11,200 nucleotides of DNA, taken from assembly GCA_904501885.1 (NCBI GenBank), contig CAJGCP010000045.1, positions 1-11,200 on the forward strand, written 5' to 3'. A program made the translations under genes and the position numbers. The stretch comes from an uncultured Acetatifactor sp. GTDB taxonomy: Bacteria > Bacillota > Clostridia > Lachnospirales > Lachnospiraceae. Of this stretch, positions 6,776-11,200 are shown one piece after another. The notes beneath the pieces are model-generated. The model saw only the letters and a list, made by a program, of their open reading frames with translations. It did no database searches and was not told the origin of the DNA. How positions within the stretch are numbered: the stretch's first letter is position 1; every line of letters starts with the position of its first letter.

Positions 6776-8362
6776 TTATTTGATATATTTGAACGGATCC
6801 ACAGGTGTGCCGTTCACACGAATTTCAAAATGCAAGTGCGGTCCGGTACTGATACCGGTGTTACCACTCTTCGCAATCGTTTGTCCCTGTTTTACAGTCT
6901 GACCCACAGATACCAACACCTTGCTCAAATGACCATATCGGGTCTCATTGCCATCCGGATGCTTAATCGTAACCAGATAACCATAACCGCTGGCCCATCC
7001 CGCATGAGTAACCTTACCTCCACTGGATGCCTTGATTGTGGTTCCCGTAGGTGTTGCAAGATCTACGCCGGCGTGATTGCTACTAGCGCCTGCCGTAGGT
7101 CGGTTTCTATATCCAAATTTTGAAGTGAGTCGCCCACCTGTAAGTGGTCTGATATAGGTAGGAGGCACCTTTGTACCCCTCTCCACAATCTTGGCAACTG
7201 CTTCCTTCAAAACTTCTTCTTTCAGAATGGTTCTTGTCACTTCATCATCGTTGACATAAGATTCCTCCACTACAACCTTACGGAATCCGGAGGAGGGCTG
7301 CTGGCGTACTTCCTGTTTGGTAGTATACCATTCATCATTGTCAATATACTGCACTTCCGCATCATAAATTTCTTCATAATACTGTGTTTGCGTCCTTTTC
7401 ACAGACAACTCAGGCTCCGGGATTGTAATATACAGTTTGTCCCCCACATGGAGCGTAGATTCAGAATTTTTCAAGAGATTGCTGTTCATCTCTACGATTT
7501 TATCAATGGTGATATTTAGATTAATCGCAATTTCATACAGGGTATCTCCTGTTTTTACTTCATAAATCGCAGCAGATTCCTGCTCCTTGGTCACTTTCTC
7601 AATGGCTTCTTCAAGTCCCGTCAACTGACTGGGCGGAAGATATACCTCAACCACTTCCACTTCTTCTACAAAATCAATATCACTGATTCCCAAATCGAAA
7701 TCTTCAAACCCCATTTCATCTTTGGGCTCCTCCTCCACCTCTCCGGTAAGTCCGGACATAAAGGATTGGATGCCGGCCTCAAAATTAGTACCCTGCATGG
7801 TAACAGGTTCTTCCTCCACCTGTTCTACAATGTTGGTAGTCAGCACATTGAACTCTCTCAAATTGTCTAACACCAATTCCACTTTAAATTGGTTTTCAGG
7901 ATCATATTTAGAAACCGCTGTCTGCAAAATTTGTCTCACGTCATCCAATTTGGGCACGTTGATGATATACTCGTTGATTTTCATAGTATAAGCACGGTGC
8001 AATGTACTTTCCTGTACCGCCTCGGCCACCACAGATTCCATACGTAGCAATACATCTTCTTCCGTATCCACATCACCCCAAAGAGCTTTCTTCTCGTCGA
8101 TGACAAGCTCCATCTCCATGAACATCAGCTCGTCTGTGGCAGATGCCACGTTTTTTCGGGCCCGCAATAAAAGCTTTTCCACATCGGAATCCCCTTTTAA
8201 AGTGCCCACATTATGCCCATTCAGGGAAATATGGTAAACCGTTTCGCCAATGTTGCCAATGAATCCACATCCGCGCGCGAAAAAAAGACTTATCACCAAG
8301 ATGAAAAGCGTGGTCTTAACATGTGCATATTTCAGACTCTTATAATTCGCGTCAAACTTCAT
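6776..8362 (-). CDS. Membrane-anchored LysM-G5-M23 peptidoglycan endopeptidase
   Basis: Predicted cell-surface zinc metallopeptidase that would cut peptide cross-links in peptidoglycan (528 residues). A positively charged N-terminus and one hydrophobic segment (about 16-36) give a signal anchor; the C-R-G pattern around C32 is a poor lipobox. After a mixed region comes a very acidic stretch (about 181-262), then a LysM module (267-314, YEVKTGDTLYEIA) that binds glycan, a G5-like segment (about 320-398) and the M23 domain (405-528). The M23 ligands are visible: H430 and D434 in NHAGVDL and H511 in HLHFE, with H478 and H509 as likely catalytic histidines, so it looks active rather than a degenerate LytM regulator. 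The ATG at 8362 follows the flavoprotein stop by 7 nt, and its AGGA ribosome binding site overlaps that stop codon, suggesting translational coupling. The specific bond cut is unknown. Confidence 0.93.
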   Translation of the reverse strand: MKFDANYKSLKYAHVKTTLFILVISLFFARGCGFIGNIGETVYHISLNGHNVGTLKGDSDVEKLLLRARKNVASATDELMFMEMELVIDEKKALWGDVDTEEDVLLRMESVVAEAVQESTLHRAYTMKINEYIINVPKLDDVRQILQTAVSKYDPENQFKVELVLDNLREFNVLTTNIVEQVEEEPVTMQGTNFEAGIQSFMSGLTGEVEEEPKDEMGFEDFDLGISDIDFVEEVEVVEVYLPPSQLTGLEEAIEKVTKEQESAAIYEVKTGDTLYEIAINLNITIDKIVEMNSNLLKNSESTLHVGDKLYITIPEPELSVKRTQTQYYEEIYDAEVQYIDNDEWYTTKQEVRQQPSSGFRKVVVEESYVNDDEVTRTILKEEVLKEAVAKIVERGTKVPPTYIRPLTGGRLTSKFGYRNRPTAGASSNHAGVDLATPTGTTIKASSGGKVTHAGWASGYGYLVTIKHPDGNETRYGHLSKVLVSVGQTVKQGQTIAKSGNTGISTGPHLHFEIRVNGTPVDPFKYIK

Positions 8363-8369
8363 AAATATC

Positions 8370-8936
8370 CTACTTTTTCTTTTTTACACTAAATCCGAAC
8401 GTACCCAACTGCTCCCCACAACCAAAATAAGTGCCATGGGAGTAAACAATAGGTTTGGCTGCCTCCAAATGAAATTTCTGATTCTCATCCATATACTTTT
8501 CATCGGCGTGAACTGCAACAACCTCTGCCAAAAACATATCATGGGAACCTAACGGGAGTATTTCCTTTACTTTGCACTCAATATTCACAGGACTCTGCGC
8601 TATCATGGCAGCCTTCACCTGCGTGCCCATAACAGGGGTCAGCCCGGTCTCTTTAAACTTGTCCACATCTCTACCGCTTTTGACACCACAATAATCTGTA
8701 GCAAAGGCCAACTCCTCTGTGGTCAGGTTTACCACAAACTCACCGGTTTCCTTCAAAATATCATAGGAATACCGCTCCGGCCTCACAGAAATGCTCAGCA
8801 TCGGTGGATTGGTACAAACAGTTGCCGTCCAACCGATGGTAATGATATTGTGCTTGCCGTTTTTGTCCGTCATACTGACCATCACGGCAGGCAGGGGATA
8901 TAACATATTGCCCGGTTTCCACAACTGTTTCGCCAT
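8370..8936 (-). CDS. Flavin reductase-like FMN-binding protein
   Basis: A 188-residue cytoplasmic protein of the flavin reductase-like (DIM6/NTAB, FMN-binding split-barrel) family. Recognisable parts are the start KPGNMLYPLPAVMVS, the central NIITIGWTATVCTNPPMLSISV (residues 30-51), which in this family lines the flavin site, the RYSYDILKETGEFVVN segment (55-70), and the C-terminal YSHGTYFGCGEQLG (165-178). Such proteins bind FMN and may reduce flavins or other substrates with NAD(P)H; the physiological substrate is not predictable. Cysteines at 41, 83, 121 and 173 do not form an obvious metal motif. The lysine-rich tail ends in KKKK. The ATG at 8936 is preceded by AGAGGTG at good spacing. 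It sits between the tail-anchored protein and the M23 gene, probably in one operon. Confidence 0.9.
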   Translation of the reverse strand: MAKQLWKPGNMLYPLPAVMVSMTDKNGKHNIITIGWTATVCTNPPMLSISVRPERYSYDILKETGEFVVNLTTEELAFATDYCGVKSGRDVDKFKETGLTPVMGTQVKAAMIAQSPVNIECKVKEILPLGSHDMFLAEVVAVHADEKYMDENQKFHLEAAKPIVYSHGTYFGCGEQLGTFGFSVKKKK

Positions 8937-8996
8937 ATAGCACCTCTGTTCTTTCGTCTCGTTTTCTAATCTTCTATCGCCCCAAGGGCATAAATC

Positions 8997-9431
8997 TTAG
9001 AATAATTTAATTCCAAACAATTGCAAAACGATATACATCGCCACTACAAAACTCACCACGGACATAGAGAACGCTGCGATGGCCAATCCCAACATAGTAT
9101 TGGTCTTTTTTAACATCTTAGCTGTGTTTTTGGACACTTCCTCTTCCAGCTGCTGTATCTTACCGGACTCTTCCACTACCACAGCCTGCATATTGCGATA
9201 CACCTTCACACACTCTTTGTGCAGGCTGGCATCCACCTTAGCCATCAGGTCTCCACCGTCTTTGGTGGCACCGTTTTCCTCCAAAAGCGTCTGCAATCTA
9301 TCTAAACATTCGTTGTATTCTGCCACGCGATTTCTCATTTTCTTCAGTTCCTCTGCATCTGCTGCTGTGTTTGCTTTTATCATTTCCTGGGCTGTAAACT
9401 TCTGCGCCAATTTATCCATAAACATGTCCAT
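8997..9431 (-). CDS. Tail-anchored coiled-coil membrane protein, function unknown
   Basis: A 144-residue protein I do not recognise by family. Residues about 10-110 are charged and helical with heptad-like stretches (for example 25-52 and 85-108), pointing to coiled coils. A single hydrophobic segment (about 113-137) preceded by lysines K104, K108 and K109 ends seven residues before the C-terminus. This is the layout of a tail-anchored protein with its bulk in the cytoplasm. There is no signal peptide and no catalytic motif. The ATG at 9431 has a strong GGAGG ribosome binding site 7 nt away; the ATG at 9422 is less well placed. It is the first gene after the promoter at 9476-9504, and the flavoprotein gene follows after 60 nt. 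A scaffold role at the membrane would be a guess. Confidence 0.8.
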   Translation of the reverse strand: MDMFMDKLAQKFTAQEMIKANTAADAEELKKMRNRVAEYNECLDRLQTLLEENGATKDGGDLMAKVDASLHKECVKVYRNMQAVVVEESGKIQQLEEEVSKNTAKMLKKTNTMLGLAIAAFSMSVVSFVVAMYIVLQLFGIKLF

Positions 9432-9475
9432 TCTCTCTCCTCCCGAGTACAGGCAACAATATGTCCAACATAAGC

Positions 9476-9504
9476 ATCATACCATTTGTGACATAATATT
9501 ACAA
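9476..9504 (-). promoter_or_regulatory. Promoter of the coiled-coil / flavoprotein / M23 operon
   Basis: On the minus strand TTGTAA (-35, 9499-9504) is followed after 17 nt by TATGAT (-10, 9476-9481), with TG one base upstream of the -10, making an extended -10. Transcription would start near 9469, with a leader of about 38 nt to the ATG at 9431. It lies just downstream of the relQ terminator, which fits a separate transcription unit. Confidence 0.7.
9486..9504. promoter_or_regulatory. Inverted repeat overlapping the promoter, possible operator
   Basis: TTGTGACAT-A-ATATTACAA is a 19-bp imperfect dyad with seven of nine arm positions matching. It covers the -35 element and most of the spacer of the promoter, where a bound repressor would block RNA polymerase. 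It resembles Rex boxes (TTGT...ACAA ends) and CRP-type sites (TGTGA half), but the odd centre differs from the usual 18- or 16-bp spacing, so the regulator is not assigned. Confidence 0.35.
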
Positions 9505-9561
9505 CAAAAAGTCATAAAAACCATCTCGTTGGACTCACAAAAGCCACCCTGTGTCTTTCAC

Positions 9562-9585
9562 AAAAAGAACCTCTTATCGAGGCTC
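9562..9585 (-). terminator. Intrinsic terminator of relQ, overlapping its stop codon
   Basis: The transcript segment GAGCCTC-GATAA-GAGGTTC forms a 7-bp stem (one G-U pair; 9579-9585 with 9567-9573), followed by five T residues (9562-9566). The TAA stop codon of relQ (9574-9576) lies in the five-base loop, so the last codons of the gene are part of the terminator. Confidence 0.85.
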
Positions 9586-10221
9586 CTTTTCCCGGCTGAT
9601 GGCCGATATTTCTTCGTTTAACTGTAGCATTCTATTATCCAAATCCGACACCATTCTGGCACATTCAATCAATTCATTCTTGATGTGGTCCGGCGCATCT
9701 CCTTCGAATTTATAATGAATCTTATGTTCTAGGCTTGCCCAAAAATCCATGGCTACCGTTCGTATCTGAATCTCCACCTTGGTATCCACTGTTCTATCCG
9801 ACAGATATACCGGTACGGTCACGATCATATGATAGCTCTTATAGCCGCTGGCCTTAGGAAAGGTGATGTAATCCTTCACCGCGATCACTTTAATATCTCT
9901 CTGGTCGCTAATCATCTCCGCAATTCTGAAAATATCAGAGGTAAAAGAGCAGATGATACGGATTCCTGCAATATCATTAATGTATTTCACCATGTTATCA
10001 ATGGTGGATTCAAATCCATTTCTCTTTAATTTTTTAACAATACTTTCCGGCGTCTTAATACGGGATTTGATATGCTCGATGGGGTTATACTGATGTACAT
10101 GCTGGAACTCATCATTCAAGATTCCCATTTTGGTCTCAATTTGCTTGAGCGCGGCAGTATAAATCAGCGTCACTTCCCGCCAGCTTTCAATTCCCTCGCC
10201 TCGGTCTACTTTTAATTCCAT
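9574..10221 (-). CDS. relQ: Small alarmone synthetase, (p)ppGpp synthetase of RelQ/YjbM type
   Basis: Single-domain RelA/SpoT-family enzyme (215 residues; B. subtilis YjbM/SasB is of about the same size) that transfers pyrophosphate from ATP to GDP or GTP, making ppGpp or pppGpp in the cytoplasm. Synthetase motifs are in order: HIKSRIKTPESIVKKL (50-65), INDIAGIRI (81-89, with D83 and R88), the KDY and KASGYKSYH nucleotide-binding loop (116-118 and 123-131), VEIQIRT (149-155) with the magnesium ligand E150, and DFWASLEHKIHYK (159-171). There is no HD hydrolase, TGS or ACT domain, so it can only synthesise; degradation must come from a Rel protein elsewhere. The ATG at 10221 has AAGGAG 5-6 nt upstream. 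It appears monocistronic, with its own promoter and terminator, which fits control by transcription as known for SAS enzymes. RelP is the alternative subtype, but the length and C-terminal helix favour RelQ. Confidence 0.93.
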   Translation of the reverse strand: MELKVDRGEGIESWREVTLIYTAALKQIETKMGILNDEFQHVHQYNPIEHIKSRIKTPESIVKKLKRNGFESTIDNMVKYINDIAGIRIICSFTSDIFRIAEMISDQRDIKVIAVKDYITFPKASGYKSYHMIVTVPVYLSDRTVDTKVEIQIRTVAMDFWASLEHKIHYKFEGDAPDHIKNELIECARMVSDLDNRMLQLNEEISAISREKEPR

Positions 10222-10255
10222 TTTTACTCCTTAAAAAACACTCATGTGCAATCTC

Positions 10256-10264
10256 AGTATAACA
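10256..10264 (-). promoter_or_regulatory. Extended -10 promoter element of relQ
   Basis: TG-T-TATACT on the minus strand is an extended -10 (five of six in the hexamer), placing the start near 10249 with a leader of about 28 nt before the relQ ATG. The matching -35 position holds only an AT-rich sequence. A perfect TTGACA lies upstream at 10289-10294, but 27 nt from this -10, too far to work with it. Confidence 0.5.
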
Positions 10265-10368
10265 CACTTTTTTTCATAAATATATACCTGTCAACAAATT
10301 TAACGGAATGTTTACATTTCTAAACACCCTGAAAACAACAAAAGCACTCCGCCGAAAACAATATCCTC

Positions 10369-10397
10369 TTGCCAACATCAACAAAATAGATTACCAT
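10369..10397 (+). promoter_or_regulatory. Candidate promoter of the 88-residue plus-strand gene
   Basis: TTGCCA (10369-10374), 17 nt, then TACCAT (10392-10397) gives five and four consensus matches, with a predicted start near 10404 and a leader of about 28 nt. The gap between relQ and this gene (10222-10431) therefore holds divergent promoters and no further gene that I can support. Confidence 0.45.
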
Positions 10398-10431
10398 AAA
10401 AGCAATCACTTTCGAGAAATGAGGAACGACC

Positions 10432-10698
10432 ATGTTTCGGTTATGGGCTAAGATTTTCACAGACAATCGCATGATTTCTGACACGTGTGTCATAGATGAA
10501 TCCGTGGACACCCGCACACATAAAGTGTTCCGCACCTTAGAGCAGGCCTGCAATGAATTCGACTTAGGTAAACCCATATGGTTGGACAAAAACATTGCAG
10601 ATTTCAAACGCCTAAGCAAAACCCGATTCCATCAGGATAACTTCATAGAGTCCATCTCCTTTGACTATCTGGAAATTCAAGTCATTGAGGAAGATTAA
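10432..10698 (+). CDS. Small conserved-looking protein of unknown function
   Basis: An 88-residue soluble, charged protein and the only gene on the plus strand here. No membrane segment, signal peptide or known catalytic motif is visible. Features are an N-terminal MFRLWAKIF, an acidic patch near 19-26, a central PIWLDKN (48-54) followed by basic SKTRF (62-66), and an acidic C-terminus ending VIEED. From memory, similar short proteins with WLDKN and KTRF occur in Lachnospiraceae genomes, but I cannot verify this. The coding call rests on a good AGGA ribosome binding site 8 nt before the ATG, a candidate promoter upstream, and a terminator 25 nt after the TAA, the order expected for a one-gene unit. 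A competing 99-codon minus-strand frame covers the same bases but has no such signals. Function cannot be stated. Confidence 0.8.
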   Translation: MFRLWAKIFTDNRMISDTCVIDESVDTRTHKVFRTLEQACNEFDLGKPIWLDKNIADFKRLSKTRFHQDNFIESISFDYLEIQVIEED

Positions 10699-10720
10699 AC
10701 TCCACCGATAAAACATCCGC

Positions 10721-10757
10721 AAAAAAGACACGAAATCCTTTCGGTTCCGTGTCTTTT
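10721..10757. terminator. Bidirectional intrinsic terminator between convergent genes
   Basis: AAAAGACACG (10723-10732) and CGTGTCTTTT (10748-10757) form a perfect 10-bp stem, extended inside after one mismatch by four more pairs around a CTTTC loop. The plus-strand transcript ends in TTTT and the minus-strand transcript in TTTTTT, so it can end both the 88-residue gene and galE. Confidence 0.9.
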
Positions 10758-10809
10758 GTAATCTTTGTTCCTTTTTCTCTCCCTATGGCTTTGCATCCTT
10801 TTGCGAAAG

Positions 10810-11200
10810 TCACTCCTCGTAACCATTGGGATTGTTCTTCTGCCATCTCCATGCATCTTCACACATTTCCCTGATGCCATACTCTGCTACCCAGCCGAGT
10901 TCTTCCTTTGCAAGACTGGCATCGGAGTAACAGGTTCCAATATCGCCGGGGCGTCTTTCCTTAATCACATAAGGAATCTTGATGTCGTTGGCTTCCTCGA
11001 AGTTCTTTACGATATCCAACACACTGTAGCCTACACCGGTACCCAGATTGTACACGCGTAAACCTGCGCCCTCTTCTACCTTCTTCAAAGCCTTCACGTG
11101 TCCTCTTGCCAAATCCACTACATGGATGTAGTCGCGTACACCGGTGCCATCATGGGTATCATAGTCATCGCCAAACACACCCAACTTCTCCAATTTTCCC
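10810..11200 (-). CDS. galE: UDP-glucose 4-epimerase, C-terminal part (cut by window edge)
   Basis: The last 130 or so residues of a short-chain-dehydrogenase-type NAD-dependent epimerase that interconverts UDP-glucose and UDP-galactose (Leloir pathway and sugar precursors for surface polysaccharides). Visible GalE signatures are VFGDDYDTHDGTGVRDYIHV, the following VDLARGH, the YNLGTGVGYSVLDIV segment, RRPGDIGTCYSDASLAKEELGW and a final WRWQKNNPNGYEE. The Rossmann fold with GxxGxxG and the YxxxK catalytic pair lie outside the window, so activity cannot be judged. The frame is open to the right edge; the TTG at 11193 is an internal leucine, not a start. The TGA at 10810 is followed by 50 nt and the shared terminator. 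GalE is the most likely product; another UDP-sugar epimerase of the same family cannot be fully excluded. Confidence 0.93.
   Translation of the reverse strand, partial: GKLEKLGVFGDDYDTHDGTGVRDYIHVVDLARGHVKALKKVEEGAGLRVYNLGTGVGYSVLDIVKNFEEANDIKIPYVIKERRPGDIGTCYSDASLAKEELGWVAEYGIREMCEDAWRWQKNNPNGYEE

Noticed and set aside
6635..7123. 162-codon plus-strand frame across the murA upstream region and the M23 gene end
   Set aside because: Antisense to the conserved M23 catalytic domain; no ribosome binding site and no recognisable motif.
10289..10294. Perfect TTGACA on the minus strand upstream of relQ
   Set aside because: No acceptable -10 lies 16-18 nt downstream, and the extended -10 at 10256-10264 is 27 nt away, so it was not called as a promoter.
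10320..10619. 99-codon minus-strand open frame overlapping the 88-residue plus-strand gene
   Set aside because: It lacks a ribosome binding site, a promoter and a terminator, and runs into the relQ upstream region. The plus-strand frame has all three signals.

Overview
The window reads as ordinary chromosome of a low-to-moderate G+C Firmicute. It is most likely a member of Clostridia/Lachnospiraceae, judged from the gene families, the strong purine-rich ribosome binding sites, the SAM-I riboswitch ahead of metK, and a LysM-G5-M23 cell-wall protein next to murA. Genus cannot be fixed from the sequence alone. Nearly everything is on the minus strand, so the biological order runs from high to low coordinates. 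No tRNA, rRNA, CRISPR array, insertion sequence, phage gene or integration site was seen.

Layout in the direction of transcription: (1) The C-terminal part of a galE-like UDP-glucose 4-epimerase (10810-11200, cut by the window edge) converges on a small plus-strand gene of unknown function (10432-10698). The two share a bidirectional hairpin terminator at 10721-10757. (2) A single-domain (p)ppGpp synthetase of the RelQ/YjbM type (9574-10221) has its own promoter and a terminator whose loop contains the stop codon. (3) A promoter at 9476-9504 starts a three-gene run: a tail-anchored coiled-coil protein (8997-9431), a flavin-reductase-like FMN protein (8370-8936) and a membrane-anchored LysM/G5/M23 putative endopeptidase (6776-8362). 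(4) murA (5358-6650) has a candidate promoter upstream. (5) A SAM-I riboswitch with a perfect 11-bp terminator hairpin begins 17 nt after the murA stop and leads into metK (3937-5124). (6) dnaE (280-3921) starts 15 nt after metK. (7) pfkA begins at 181 from a TTG codon behind its own near-consensus promoter and runs off the left edge.

The genes cover central functions: sugar nucleotides (galE), alarmone signalling (relQ), peptidoglycan precursor synthesis and remodelling (murA, M23), methyl-donor synthesis (metK), DNA replication (dnaE) and glycolysis (pfkA). The notable points are regulatory and architectural rather than a new system. dnaE has no visible promoter or terminator separating it from riboswitch-controlled metK. 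DnaE carries a glycine-rich disordered insert between its OB fold and C-terminal domain, and a canonical clamp-binding motif. A 19-bp inverted repeat overlaps the promoter of the M23 operon. A small plus-strand ORF of unknown function stands alone against the local strand bias. I found no convincing evidence for an undescribed multi-gene system.
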